From positions 2,760,291-2,824,290 of the forward strand of contig NZ_LT629735.1 in NCBI RefSeq assembly GCF_900104925.1: 64,000 nt of DNA, given 5' to 3'. Shown one piece after another: positions 27,369 through 36,852 of the stretch. How positions within the stretch are numbered: the first letter of the stretch is position 1; each line of letters opens with the position of its first letter. A program made the translations under genes and the position numbers. The notes beneath the pieces are model-generated. The model made no database searches. It had not been told where the DNA came from and saw only the letters and a program-made list of their open reading frames with translations. The DNA is from Opitutus sp. GAS368. Its GTDB lineage: Bacteria > Verrucomicrobiota > Verrucomicrobiia > Opitutales > Opitutaceae.

Positions 27369-28018
27369 AGCAGCGGCTGCAAGGCGCGCCAGACGGTATC
27401 GGCGACGATTTTGTGGCCGGCGGCGGTCGGATGGATGCCATCGGCCTGATTCAGGCTGGCCACGCCGCCGATGCCTTCCAGTAGAAAAGGAATGAGGGTG
27501 AGGTGGTTCTCGCGGGCGAGATCGGGATACATGGCGGCGAACTGGCGGGTGTAGTCAGGACCCATGTTCGCAGGCATCTGCATTCCCGCCAGGACCAGCT
27601 TTACGTTTGGCTGGCGCTCCCGGATGCGTGTGATCATGGCCTGGAGGTTGGCCCGCGAGGATTCCGGGGATATGCCGCGCAGCCCGTCGTTGCCGCCGAG
27701 CTCGAGCACGAAGATGTCCACCGGCTGCTTCAAAATCCAGTCCAAGCGGCGCAGGCCGCCCGCGGTCGTCTCACCACTCAGGCCGGCGTTGACGACCCGC
27801 CACGACTGCCCGGTTGCCTTCAAGCGCTGCTGGATCAGGGCGGGAAAGGCCTCGTCGGGCGATTCCAGTCCGAGGCCGGCCGTCAGGCTGTCGCCAAAAA
27901 ATACCACGGTCTTGGTTTCCGCCGCCCCCAGGCCCGCGACCAGCCCCAGGGCAAGAAAGACCGCCCGCCATGTTTGGCTTTTGCCCTTTGGGGGAAATTC
28001 ACTCTTGTTCAGGCCCAT
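27365..28018 (-). CDS. tesA: GDSL-type arylesterase / lysophospholipase (TesA-like)
   Basis: 217 residues with an N-terminal hydrophobic export signal (about residues 18-33). The SGNH blocks are present: block I FFGDSLTAG (nucleophile Ser44), block II Gly in NAGLSGETTAGG, block III GGND and block V DGIHPTAAGH. It is a periplasmic esterase or thioesterase. It is divergent from ybbA with only 11 bases between the starts, the same tesA / ybbA-ybbP layout as in enterobacteria, which supports the assignment. Confidence 0.92.
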   Translation of the reverse strand: MGLNKSEFPPKGKSQTWRAVFLALGLVAGLGAAETKTVVFFGDSLTAGLGLESPDEAFPALIQQRLKATGQSWRVVNAGLSGETTAGGLRRLDWILKQPVDIFVLELGGNDGLRGISPESSRANLQAMITRIRERQPNVKLVLAGMQMPANMGPDYTRQFAAMYPDLARENHLTLIPFLLEGIGGVASLNQADGIHPTAAGHKIVADTVWRALQPLL

Positions 28019-28029
28019 TTGCAGGATTC

Positions 28030-28716
28030 ATGAGTGCCCAAACTATCCTAAAAGTCGAGCGCCTGACCAAGACCTACGCGACCGCGGCCGGCCCGCTGAC
28101 GGTCCTTCATGAAGTGTCGTTCGAGCTCACGACCGGGGGCAGCTGCGCCATTGTCGGCCCGTCGGGCAGCGGCAAGACCACGCTGCTGGGCCTGTGTGCG
28201 GGTCTCGACCAGCCCTCGGGCGGACGCGTGCACCTCGATGGCCGCGAGATCGGGGGGCTGGACGAGGACGGCCGGGCGCGCGTCCGCAACGAGTGCGTCG
28301 GTTTCGTGTTCCAGAATTTCCAGCTCATCCCGACCCTGACCGCGCTCGAGAACGTGCTGGTGCCGCTCGAGCTGCGCGGCGAGGCCGGCGGCGAGGCCGA
28401 GGCGCGGGCCCTGCTGGTGCGGGTGGGTCTGGGTGCGCGGCTGGACCACTATCCGGTGAAGCTTTCCGGCGGCGAGCAGCAGCGCGTGGCGCTGGCCCGG
28501 GCCTTCATCAACCGCCCGCGCATCCTCTTCTGCGACGAGCCGACCGGCAACCTCGACGGCGACACGGCGCACGCGATGGTGGACCTGATCTTCGGCCTCA
28601 ACCGCGAGCGCGGCACGACGCTGGTGCTGGTGACGCATGACCTCGAGCTGGCCGGCCGGACCCAGCGCATCATGCGCCTGCGCAGCGGGGCGGTGATCTC
28701 CGACGAAAAGACTTAA
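28030..28716 (+). CDS. ybbA: ABC transporter ATP-binding protein YbbA
   Basis: About 228 residues from ATG 28030. It has Walker A GPSGSGKTT, signature LSGGEQQRV, Walker [13 protein letters not shown] and switch VTHD. It belongs to the LolD/MacB class. It pairs with the large YbbP-type permease at 29200. The two are normally adjacent, but here a GxxExxY gene lies between them. Confidence 0.92.
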   Translation: MSAQTILKVERLTKTYATAAGPLTVLHEVSFELTTGGSCAIVGPSGSGKTTLLGLCAGLDQPSGGRVHLDGREIGGLDEDGRARVRNECVGFVFQNFQLIPTLTALENVLVPLELRGEAGGEAEARALLVRVGLGARLDHYPVKLSGGEQQRVALARAFINRPRILFCDEPTGNLDGDTAHAMVDLIFGLNRERGTTLVLVTHDLELAGRTQRIMRLRSGAVISDEKT

Positions 28717-28746
28717 CTTGTGTCACCACGGACAAAACCAATCAGG

Positions 28747-28775
28747 GCCCACGAAACACACGAAAGGACACGAAG
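28747..28775 (+). repeat. 29-bp inverted repeat, left arm
   Basis: Ends directly at the base before the ATG of the GxxExxY gene. It contains three ACGAAA-like units (CACGAAA, CACGAAA, CACGAAG). Confidence 0.88.
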
Positions 28776-29153
28776 ATGAAAGACCTGATCTATGCTGAAG
28801 AATGTTATAGAATAATTGGAGCCGGGTTTGAGGTTTATAAAGACAAGGGCAGTGGTTTTTTGGAAGCGGTATTCCAGGAATGTCTGGAACTGGAGTTCGG
28901 GTTACAACAGATCGCCTATGCGGCGCAGCGGCCACTGGCTCTTAGCTACAAAGGGCATGCCCTCCGCCAGTCTTACGTCGCAGATTTTGTTTGTTACGAC
29001 AAAATCATAGTCGAACTGAAGGCGGTTGAGAAACTGGCCGACGAACATCGGGCGCAGCTGTTGAATTATCTGAACGCCACCGGTCTTCGACTTGGTCTGT
29101 TGATCAACTTTGGCCACCACCCGAAGTTGGAATGGGAGCGAATGGTGCTATGA
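28776..29153 (+). CDS. GxxExxY family protein, PD-(D/E)XK nuclease-like
   Basis: 125 residues. The family motif is GFLEAVFQ (residues 27-34), with Phe instead of Tyr at the last position. A nuclease-like core follows: Asp70 in VADFVCYDK and Glu80-x-Lys82 in VELKAVE, the PD-(D/E)XK pattern. The family is common in Verrucomicrobiota and Planctomycetota and its role is not established. Here the gene is enclosed by 29-bp inverted repeats and interrupts the ybbA-ybbP pair. A conserved nuclease core plus inverted-repeat borders suggests a selfish cassette. Confidence 0.85.
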   Translation: MKDLIYAEECYRIIGAGFEVYKDKGSGFLEAVFQECLELEFGLQQIAYAAQRPLALSYKGHALRQSYVADFVCYDKIIVELKAVEKLADEHRAQLLNYLNATGLRLGLLINFGHHPKLEWERMVL

Positions 29154-29159
29154 AAAGCC

Positions 29160-29188
29160 CTTCGTGTCTTTTCGTGTGTTTCGTGGGC
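29160..29188 (-). repeat. 29-bp inverted repeat, right arm
   Basis: Inverted copy of 28747-28775 with one mismatch. It ends 11 bases before the ybbP start codon, so any ribosome site for ybbP must lie within or just after it. Confidence 0.88.
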
Positions 29189-29199
29189 AATCCTGTCGC

Positions 29200-31719
29200 A
29201 TGAATTTCATCCTCCAGATGGCCTGGCGGGACACGCGGGCGAGCCGGCGCCGCCTGCTGCTTTATTCCCTGTCCATCGTGCTCGGGGTGGCGGCGCTCAT
29301 CGGCATCAGCTCGCTCGGCGACAGCCTGCGCGCCGCGGTGGACTCGCAGGCCAAGGGCCTGCTCGGGGCCGACCTGTCGGCCACGGCTCGGCAGGATTTT
29401 TCCGCCAAGGCGCTCGCCCGGTTCCGCGCCGCCGGCGGGGAGCTGGCGACCGGCGTCGCCACCACCACCATGGCGACTTTTGGCAACGGCTCGCCCCGGC
29501 TCGTCCAGCTGACCGCAGTGGAAGGCGGGTTTCCATTCTACGGCGAGGTGGAGACGGCGCCCGCGGATGCCTTTGCGCTGCTGGCCGACGGCCACAGCGC
29601 CATTGTCGAGGAGACGGCCCTGGCCCAGGCCGGGGCCGCGGTCGGCGGGGAGATCAAGCTCGGCGGCATCACCTTCACGGTGGTCGGTGCACTGAAGAAA
29701 TACCCGGGCCAGTCGCCGTTCGCCTCGATGTTCGCCCCGCGGGTGCAGGTGTCCAAGGCGGCGCTGGAGGCCACGAACCTGCTCCGCAAGGGCAGTTTCT
29801 CGCAACACACCGTCTACCTGAAGCTCCCGCCGGCGACCGACGCGAAGGAGCTGGAAAAGAAGCTCCGCGCAGACCTGCGCGGGGAACGCCTGAATTTTGC
29901 CACGGCGGAGGAACGCAAGGAGCAGATCGGCGACGCGTTGCAGAACGTCTTTTCGTTCACGAGCCTCGTGGGTTTCCTCGCGCTGTTCCTCGGCGCGGTC
30001 GGCGTGGCGAGCGCCATGCACGTGTTCATCCGCCAGCGGCTGGCGACCGTGGCGATCCTGCGCTGCCTCGGCACGAGCGCCCGGACGAGTTTCTCGATCT
30101 ACCTCGTGCAGGGCCTCGGGTTGGGCCTGGTCGGCAGTGCGCTCGGGACGGGGCTGGGCCTGAGCCTGCAATTCGTGCTGCCGTTCCTGCTGCAGAAATT
30201 CCTGCCCTACCATCTGGAGTTCGCCATTTCCTGGTCGGCGGTCCTGAAGGGCGTGAGTGCCGGGGTGGGGGTGAGCGCGTTGTTCACGCTGCTGCCGTTG
30301 CTCGAGGTGCGGCGCGTGTCGCCGTTGCACGTGCTGCGCTCGGGGTATGAGGATGACAGTCGCCCCGACCCGCTGCGCTGGCTGATTTATGTGGCGATCG
30401 GTTGTTCGGTGTTCGGCTTTGCCACGCTGCAGACCGGTTACTGGCAGGCCGGACTCGCCTTCAGCGCGGCGATGGGGGTGAGCTTTGCCGTCCTCGCCGG
30501 TGCGGCGCACGGCCTCATCTGGCTGGCGCGGCGGCTGCGGACCGGCTGGCTGCCCTATACCTGGCGGCAGGGGGTCGCCAATGTGCACCGGCCCAACAAC
30601 CGGACGCTGCTGCTCATGATGTCGCTCGGCCTCGGCACCTTCATGCTGCTCACGCTCCTGCTCGTGCGGGCGGGCCTGCTGGAGCAGCTGCAGGGCATGG
30701 GCAGCGGGGACCGGCCGAACCTGATGTTCTTCGACGTGCAGGCCGACCAGATCGACCAGCTGGTGGCGATCGCCAAGCGCGAGGGCGTGCCGCTGACGAA
30801 AACCTCGCCCATCATCACGATGCGGCTGAGCGCCCTGAAGGGCCGCACGGCGGAGGAAATCGCCGCGGACAAGACCAGCAGCCTCCCGAATTGGGCGCTG
30901 CGCCGCGAATACCGCTCGACCTATCGCACCGCGCTCGACGACGCCGAGAAGTTGCTCGAAGGCAGCTTCGTCGGGCAGGTGCCGGCCGACGGCCCGGCGC
31001 GCGTGCCCGTTTCCGTCGAGCAGGGCATCGCGAAGGACCTGCAGCTGAAGCTCGGCGACGAACTGGACTTTAATGTGCAGGGCGTGACGGTCAAGGCGGT
31101 CATCGGCAGCATCCGACAGGTCGAGTGGCGGCGCATGCAGACGAATTTCTTCTTCGTGTTCCCGCAGGGCCCGCTGGACAGCGCCCCGGCGACGTTCGCC
31201 GCGGCGGCCAAGGCCAGCAGTCCCGAGGACACGGCGCGCCTGCAGCGCGCGGTGGCGAAGGAGCTGGCGAACGTGTCGGCGATCGACCTGGGCTTCGTGC
31301 TGCGTTTGCTCGACGGGATTTTCACGAAGATCGCGTGGGCGATCTCGTTCCTCGCCAGTTTCACAGTCATCACGGGCCTCGTGGTGCTCGTCAGCGCGGT
31401 GCTGATGGGCCGGCACCAGCGGGTGCGCGAGGCGGTGTTGCTGCGGACCCTCGGGGCGCAGCGCACCCAGCTGCGGCAGATCATGTTGGCGGAATACGCC
31501 GTGCTCGGCCTGCTGGCCGCCGCGACCGGCGGCGGGCTGGCGGTGGCCGCGAACGGCCTGCTGGCCAGGTTTCTCTTCAAGGTCTCCCCGGTGCCACCGT
31601 TGCCCCTGCTGGCCGGCGCGGTGGCGGCGGTGACGGCGCTGACCATCATTACGGGCTGGCTCGCCAACCGCGGAGTGAGCAATCATCCGCCGCTCGCCGT
31701 CCTGCGCGAAGAGACCTGA
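29200..31719 (+). CDS. ybbP: YbbP-like ABC transporter permease (two FtsX modules)
   Basis: About 839 residues from ATG 29200, close to the usual YbbP length of about 800. The N-terminal helix (RLLLYSLSIVLGVAALIGISS), a periplasmic region, a first FtsX module (about 250-400) and a second C-terminal module ending NHPPLAVLREET are recognisable. With YbbA it belongs to the LolCDE/MacB-type ABC superfamily. In E. coli the pair is linked to the TesA esterase. The substrate is uncertain. Confidence 0.9.
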   Translation: MNFILQMAWRDTRASRRRLLLYSLSIVLGVAALIGISSLGDSLRAAVDSQAKGLLGADLSATARQDFSAKALARFRAAGGELATGVATTTMATFGNGSPRLVQLTAVEGGFPFYGEVETAPADAFALLADGHSAIVEETALAQAGAAVGGEIKLGGITFTVVGALKKYPGQSPFASMFAPRVQVSKAALEATNLLRKGSFSQHTVYLKLPPATDAKELEKKLRADLRGERLNFATAEERKEQIGDALQNVFSFTSLVGFLALFLGAVGVASAMHVFIRQRLATVAILRCLGTSARTSFSIYLVQGLGLGLVGSALGTGLGLSLQFVLPFLLQKFLPYHLEFAISWSAVLKGVSAGVGVSALFTLLPLLEVRRVSPLHVLRSGYEDDSRPDPLRWLIYVAIGCSVFGFATLQTGYWQAGLAFSAAMGVSFAVLAGAAHGLIWLARRLRTGWLPYTWRQGVANVHRPNNRTLLLMMSLGLGTFMLLTLLLVRAGLLEQLQGMGSGDRPNLMFFDVQADQIDQLVAIAKREGVPLTKTSPIITMRLSALKGRTAEEIAADKTSSLPNWALRREYRSTYRTALDDAEKLLEGSFVGQVPADGPARVPVSVEQGIAKDLQLKLGDELDFNVQGVTVKAVIGSIRQVEWRRMQTNFFFVFPQGPLDSAPATFAAAAKASSPEDTARLQRAVAKELANVSAIDLGFVLRLLDGIFTKIAWAISFLASFTVITGLVVLVSAVLMGRHQRVREAVLLRTLGAQRTQLRQIMLAEYAVLGLLAAATGGGLAVAANGLLARFLFKVSPVPPLPLLAGAVAAVTALTIITGWLANRGVSNHPPLAVLREET

Positions 31720-31795
31720 TCGGCGGGAAAGTGGGGAAGTAACAGGTATCAAGAGCTCGCGAGGTGCATGCATCGAAGTCGCTTGCGGTGTTTGG

Positions 31796-31828
31796 ACTTG
31801 TCACTTGTCACCTGTCACTTGTCACTTG
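31796..31828 (+). repeat. Heptanucleotide tandem repeat next to the FKBP start
   Basis: Almost five copies of the 7-mer ACTTGTC (one copy is ACCTGTC). The run ends 6 bases before the ATG at 31835, so it covers the place of the ribosome-binding site. Confidence 0.8.
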
Positions 31829-31834
31829 CGGCCA

Positions 31835-32290
31835 ATGGTCGCTCCCCGCCTGCTCACCTTTCATTACACCCTGCGCGATGCGGGCGGCCGGGTGCTCGAT
31901 ACCTCCCGTGGCGGCGAGCCGATGCCGTTCCTGGAGGGCGCGGGCCAGATCATCGAGGGCCTGGAGGAGCCGTTGCGGGCAATGACTGCCGGCGAGACGC
32001 GCACCGTCGTGGTGCCGCCGGAGCGCGCCTACGGCGTGCGTGAGGCCGAGCTGGTGCAAAAGGTGCCCAAGGCGCGGCTGCCCGTGGACGATATCAAGGT
32101 GGGCGACCAGTTCCAGACCGGGCCGGACCGGCAGGCGCCCGTGGTCACGGTGGTGGCCATCGAGGGCGACGAGGTGATGCTGGACGCGAATCACCCGCTG
32201 GCGGGGCAGGAACTGCATTTCGAAGTCGAGCTGGTGGCGGTGCGGGCGGCCACACCCGCGGAGTTGCAACAGGTCCGCAATCCCACCTAG
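31835..32290 (+). CDS. FKBP-type peptidyl-prolyl isomerase, SlyD-like
   Basis: About 151 residues from ATG 31835. The split FKBP fold is visible: HYTLRDAGGRVLDTS, then GAGQIIEGLEEPLRAMTAGE, an insert-in-flap region (about 70-115), and DANHPLAGQELHFEVELV, all as in SlyD. The metal-binding His-rich tail of enterobacterial SlyD is missing. It is a cytoplasmic folding catalyst or chaperone. No clear Shine-Dalgarno is visible because of the tandem repeat upstream. Confidence 0.9.
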   Translation: MVAPRLLTFHYTLRDAGGRVLDTSRGGEPMPFLEGAGQIIEGLEEPLRAMTAGETRTVVVPPERAYGVREAELVQKVPKARLPVDDIKVGDQFQTGPDRQAPVVTVVAIEGDEVMLDANHPLAGQELHFEVELVAVRAATPAELQQVRNPT

Positions 32291-32300
32291 CTGGGGAACC

Positions 32301-33041
32301 ATGAAAGTCCTTGGCATCGATATCGGCGGTTCGGCCTTCAAGGGCGCCCCCGTGGACACGAAGACCGGCAAGCTGCTCGCGGAACGGCTCCGCGTGGAGA
32401 TTGGTGCCCCGTGCCCGACGGCGCAGGGCTTGGCCGCCGCCCGGGAAATCGCGCGGCATTTCAATTGGAAAGGGCCGATCGGGATCGGCTTCCCGGGCGT
32501 CATCCAGCACGACCGCATCGGCGTGGTCGGCAACCTCGGAAGGAATTGGGAAAACAAAGACGGGGCGGCGCTGTTCGGGCGGGCGACCGGCGGCCGGGTG
32601 CGGCTGTCCAACGACGCCGATGCGGCCGGCCGGGCGGAGATGAAATTCGGGGCGGGGAAGGGCCACCAGGGTTCGGTGCTGATGCTGACCTTCGGCACGG
32701 GCATCGGCTCGGCGCTGTTTTACCAGGGGCGGTTGATGCCCAGCATCGAGTTCGGCCACATCCCGTGGAAGGGGAAGCCCATCGAGCGTTTCGCCGCGGC
32801 CGCCGTGAAGAAGCGGTGCGGGCTGACCTGGCGGCAATGGGCGCGGCGGGTGAACGTCTTTTTGGCGGTGGCCGAGCGCATCTGTTCGCCCGAGCTGATC
32901 ATCATCGGCGGCGGCGTGAGCAAAAAATCCGCGAAGTGGTTCAAATACCTCAAGGCCAAGGCCCGGATCGTGCCGGCCCGGATGCATAACGACGCCGGGA
33001 TTGTCGGGGCCGCGCTGACTTGGGAACAGTCCGCGCGCTGA
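32301..33041 (+). CDS. ppgK: Polyphosphate glucokinase, ROK family
   Basis: 246 residues. Phosphate-1 motif is GIDIGGSAFKG (residues 5-15), catalytic Asp is in SNDADAAGRAE, phosphate-2 region is LTFGTGIGSALF, and IIGGGVSKKSAKWF is the adenosine-type motif. IEFGHIPWKGKPIE carries the GH pair of PPGK proteins. It would phosphorylate glucose with polyphosphate (or ATP). It lies 10 bases after the FKBP gene. Confidence 0.88.
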   Translation: MKVLGIDIGGSAFKGAPVDTKTGKLLAERLRVEIGAPCPTAQGLAAAREIARHFNWKGPIGIGFPGVIQHDRIGVVGNLGRNWENKDGAALFGRATGGRVRLSNDADAAGRAEMKFGAGKGHQGSVLMLTFGTGIGSALFYQGRLMPSIEFGHIPWKGKPIERFAAAAVKKRCGLTWRQWARRVNVFLAVAERICSPELIIIGGGVSKKSAKWFKYLKAKARIVPARMHNDAGIVGAALTWEQSAR

Positions 33042-33385
33042 TCCGCCGCCGCCACTCATCCGGGCCCGGCGCCCGTTCATCAAAACTGGGTGCAACTTTC
33101 GGGGAAAATCGGGTGTTTTGACCCCATGCCCAGCACCACCCGCGGCCTGCCGCTTTTCATCCCGATCCCGGGGGGCTTTGTCGCTAAAACTTCCAACTTC
33201 ATCGCTCTGGCATTCTCCCGCTGCACCACCCCGGTTTCACTGCGCCCGTTCGTAGTTATCAGTTGTGTTGCAGAGGGGCCCATGGGGGCCCTTCTGTGTT
33301 TACAAGGCGGTCTGGTCGGGAAATTGCGTAAAGCGCTGGCCAACCGTCCTGCTTTCACCTCAATCTAACCGACCAACTGATCCCC
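33042..33385. other. Intergenic region between ppgK and macA-like gene
   Basis: A 344-base stretch with no supported gene. It contains one terminator-like hairpin (33271-33296). The remaining sequence is pyrimidine-rich; promoter elements for the efflux operon are not obvious. Confidence 0.5.
33271..33296 (+). terminator. Possible terminator hairpin
   Basis: Stem CAGAGGGGCCC / GGGCCCTTCTG with one G-T wobble and a four-base loop, followed only by TGTTTAC. The T-tract is weak, so this is a candidate only. Confidence 0.45.
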
Positions 33386-34768
33386 ATGCCTGCACCTACG
33401 AACCCATCCGCCCCCACGGCGCCCGTCGCTCCCCTGAAAAAGAAATCCCGCCGCAAGCTGTTCATTGTGCTTGGCGTGCTGGCCGTCATCGTTATCGCGG
33501 CCGTCGCTTTCAGTGCATCGCGGAACAAGGACGCGGGCATCCCGGTGACCACCGAGAAAGCCATCGTGAAGACCATCACCCAGCTCGTGACCGCCACGGG
33601 CAAGGTCCAGCCCGAGATCGAGGTGAAGATCTCCCCCGAAGTGGCCGGTGAAATCACCGCAATTCCCATCAAGGAGGGTGGCTCGGTCAAGAAGGGCGAC
33701 CTGCTCGTCAGCATCCGGCCCGACCAATATCAGGCGCAGGTCGACCAGCAGGAAGCGAACCTCGTCGCGGCCCGGGCCACCGCCGTGCAGGCCAAGTCCC
33801 AGCTCGTCAAGGCGACGGACGACTTTAAGCGCAGCGCCGACCTGTTCGCCAAGAAACTCATCTCCGACTCCGACTACGACGCGGCCAGGAGCAACCTCGA
33901 GGTGGCCCAGGCCAACTACGACAACGCCTCGGCGCAGATCCGCCGCACCGAGGGATCCCTCAGCCAGTTCCGCGACCAGCTGAGCAAGACGACCATCTAC
34001 TCCCCGATGGATGGCAGCATCAGCTCGCTCAGCAGCGAGATCGGCGAGCGGGTCGTGGGCACGGGTTCCTTCGCCGGCACGGAAATCATGCGCGTGGCCG
34101 ATCTCTCCAACATGGAGGTCCGTATCAAGGTAAACGAAAACGACATCGTGAACGTGAAGCTCGGCGACCACGCACTGATCAGCATCGACGCCTATCCCGG
34201 CCGCAAATTCACCGGCGCCGTCAAGGAAATCTCCAGTTCCGCCGCCGGCACCGGGGCCACGGGCAGTGGCAACAACGCGGTCCCCACCGACGACGTCACC
34301 AACTTCCTCGTCAAGATTCGCATCACCGACCGCGACGCGAGCCTTCGTCCGGGCATGAGCGGCACCGTGGACATCGAGACCCAGACGGTCACCAACGTCG
34401 TCGCGATCCCGGTCCAGAGCGTCACCGTCCGCGCGGCGGGCGGCAAGACCTCCGAGGAACTCCAGCAGGCCAAGGCCAAGGAGGCCAAGGAGCGCTCCGG
34501 CAACGATCTCGACCTGGCCAAGGAAAAGGAGGACGCGCGCCGCAATCTCGAGAAGCTCGACCGCGTGGTCTTCGTCAAGACCGGCGACACCGTCAAGCTG
34601 CGCAAGGTCGAGACCGGCATCGCCGACAACGCTTCCATCGAGGTCAAATCCGGCCTCAAGGCCGGCGAGGAGGTCGTATCCGGCAGCTACGCCGCCATCA
34701 GCCGCAAGCTGAAGGACGGCAGCAAGGTCATGATCGAGAAACCCAAGAAAGAGGAAGCCGCCAAATGA
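33386..34768 (+). CDS. macA: MacA-like periplasmic adaptor subunit
   Basis: 460 residues. A Lys/Arg-rich start precedes a membrane helix ([19 protein letters not shown]). The lipoyl halves follow ([22 protein letters not shown] and [20 protein letters not shown]), with a helical hairpin between them (about 115-205), then beta-barrel and membrane-proximal domains. A charged Lys/Glu-rich insert lies at about 355-390. It heads an operon with one ATPase and two permeases. No TolC gene is in this operon. Confidence 0.9.
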   Translation: MPAPTNPSAPTAPVAPLKKKSRRKLFIVLGVLAVIVIAAVAFSASRNKDAGIPVTTEKAIVKTITQLVTATGKVQPEIEVKISPEVAGEITAIPIKEGGSVKKGDLLVSIRPDQYQAQVDQQEANLVAARATAVQAKSQLVKATDDFKRSADLFAKKLISDSDYDAARSNLEVAQANYDNASAQIRRTEGSLSQFRDQLSKTTIYSPMDGSISSLSSEIGERVVGTGSFAGTEIMRVADLSNMEVRIKVNENDIVNVKLGDHALISIDAYPGRKFTGAVKEISSSAAGTGATGSGNNAVPTDDVTNFLVKIRITDRDASLRPGMSGTVDIETQTVTNVVAIPVQSVTVRAAGGKTSEELQQAKAKEAKERSGNDLDLAKEKEDARRNLEKLDRVVFVKTGDTVKLRKVETGIADNASIEVKSGLKAGEEVVSGSYAAISRKLKDGSKVMIEKPKKEEAAK

Positions 34769-34808
34769 TCTGCCGCGGCGCCGCGAGGCACCGCCCAGGC
34801 TCCCCGCC

Positions 34809-35552
<744 letters not shown>

Positions 35553-35564
35553 CCCCCGCCCGCC

Positions 35565-36815
35565 ATGCAACGCCTCTACAACGAGTTCATCGAGTCCTTC
35601 CGCATCGCGCTCACTCAGATCCGGGCGAACAAGATGCGTTCCGTCCTGACCGCGCTGGGCGTCATCATCGGCATCGTGGCCGTCACGCTCATGGGCACCG
35701 CCATCAAGGGCATCGATACGGGATTCAACAACAGCCTCGCCATGCTCGGTGACGACGTGCTCTACGTCCAGAAATGGCCTTGGGGCGGCGTCGAGGACTG
35801 GTGGAACTACGCGAACCGTCCGCCCATCCGCCCGGAATCCGCGGAGAAACTCAACCGGATCATCGAGCAGACGCCCAATTCCCTGCTCGAGGTCGCCGTG
35901 CCCGTGGCCGGCACCGGCGCCCCGATCAAGTCCGGCGACAACAAGGTCAACGGCGTGACCATTTTTGGCACCACGGCCGATTACGGCCGCCTCATCAGCG
36001 CGGATTTCAGCGAGGGCCGGCTTTTCAACGAGACCGAGGCGGCCGGCGCGCGCCCCGTCTGCGTGCTCGGCTTCGACGTGGCCGAGGCCCTCTTTCAGGG
36101 TCAGTCGCCGCTCGACCAGTCGGTCGTCATCGCCGGGCATCCCTTCACGGTCATCGGCGTGATTGCCAAGCAAGGCTCCTTCCTCGGCCTGTTCAGCTTC
36201 GACAACCAGGCCATCGTGCCGCTCGAGGCGTTCCGGCGCTATGCGGGCGTGCGCCGCGGGGCGGAGATCCGGGTGAAGGTCAAGGACAAGACCCGCCTGA
36301 TGGACGCGAAGGAGGAACTGATCGGCGCCATGCGCCGCGTGCGCGGCCAGCTGCCCGGCGAGCGGGACAACTTCACGGTCAATGAGCAGCAGGCCTTCAA
36401 GGCGCAGCTCGATCCGATCAAGCAGGGCATCGCCCTGGCGGGCCTGTTCATCACCGGCCTGTCGCTTTTCGTCGGTGCCATCGGCATCATGAACATCACC
36501 TTCGTCAGCGTGAAGGAACGCACCAAGGAGATCGGCACGCGCAAGGCCCTGGGGGCCCGCCGCCGCAGCATCCTGCTCCAGTTCCTGATCGAGGCCGTCT
36601 CGATCTGCCTCATCGGCGGCACGGTCGGGCTCCTGCTCACCTACGGGATGGTCTTCGGCGTCGGCAAGGCCTTTCCCGCCATGCCGGTCGAATTCTCCGT
36701 CGGGCTCGTCTTCATCAGCATGGCGGTCTCGGTGGCCACCGGTATCGCCTCGGGTTTCGTGCCCGCCTGGGGTGCCTCCCGCCTCGATCCCGTGGTGGCG
36801 CTACGCTATGAGTGA
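35565..36815 (+). CDS. MacB-like ABC transporter permease, first copy
   Basis: 416 residues. The N-terminal membrane helix follows ALTQIRANKMRSVLTALGV. The periplasmic MacB_PCD domain covers about 45-270 and three C-terminal helices follow. The FtsX coupling loop VKERTKEIGTRKALGARRRS is clear, and the end is RLDPVVALRYE. It normally would be adjacent to the second permease, but a four-helix-bundle gene intervenes. Its stop codon lies at the edge of the repeat border. Confidence 0.92.
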   Translation: MQRLYNEFIESFRIALTQIRANKMRSVLTALGVIIGIVAVTLMGTAIKGIDTGFNNSLAMLGDDVLYVQKWPWGGVEDWWNYANRPPIRPESAEKLNRIIEQTPNSLLEVAVPVAGTGAPIKSGDNKVNGVTIFGTTADYGRLISADFSEGRLFNETEAAGARPVCVLGFDVAEALFQGQSPLDQSVVIAGHPFTVIGVIAKQGSFLGLFSFDNQAIVPLEAFRRYAGVRRGAEIRVKVKDKTRLMDAKEELIGAMRRVRGQLPGERDNFTVNEQQAFKAQLDPIKQGIALAGLFITGLSLFVGAIGIMNITFVSVKERTKEIGTRKALGARRRSILLQFLIEAVSICLIGGTVGLLLTYGMVFGVGKAFPAMPVEFSVGLVFISMAVSVATGIASGFVPAWGASRLDPVVALRYE

Positions 36816-36848
36816 GTGCGGAATGCAGATTTCGGAGTGCGGAATTTC
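36814..36848 (+). repeat. Left border repeat (GAGTGCGGA x2)
   Basis: Two 9-mer copies separated by 12 bases. The first overlaps the TGA stop of the permease (36813-36815). Confidence 0.75.
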
Positions 36849-36852
36849 AAAC

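Larger units (their letters stand above)
28747..29188. mobile_element. Putative GxxExxY cassette bounded by 29-bp inverted repeats
   Basis: The left border 28747-28775 and the right border 29160-29188 are inverted copies matching at 28 of 29 positions (CCCACGAAACACACGAAA core). They enclose only the GxxExxY gene. The element sits between ybbA and ybbP, which are normally adjacent. No transposase and no clear target duplication are seen, so mobility is inference. Confidence 0.6.

Noticed and set aside
28716-29200. Target-site duplication flanking the GxxExxY cassette
   Set aside because: Bases outside the two borders do not form a convincing direct repeat. AATC occurs on both sides but not at the exact junctions.
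29104-31773. 889-codon minus-strand frame opposite ybbP, and similar long antisense frames at 15483-17309, 18092-19687, 42973-45048 and 59251-61425
   Set aside because: All are shadows of recognised genes in a high-GC genome. Their composition is His/Arg/Glu-biased and none shows a family motif.
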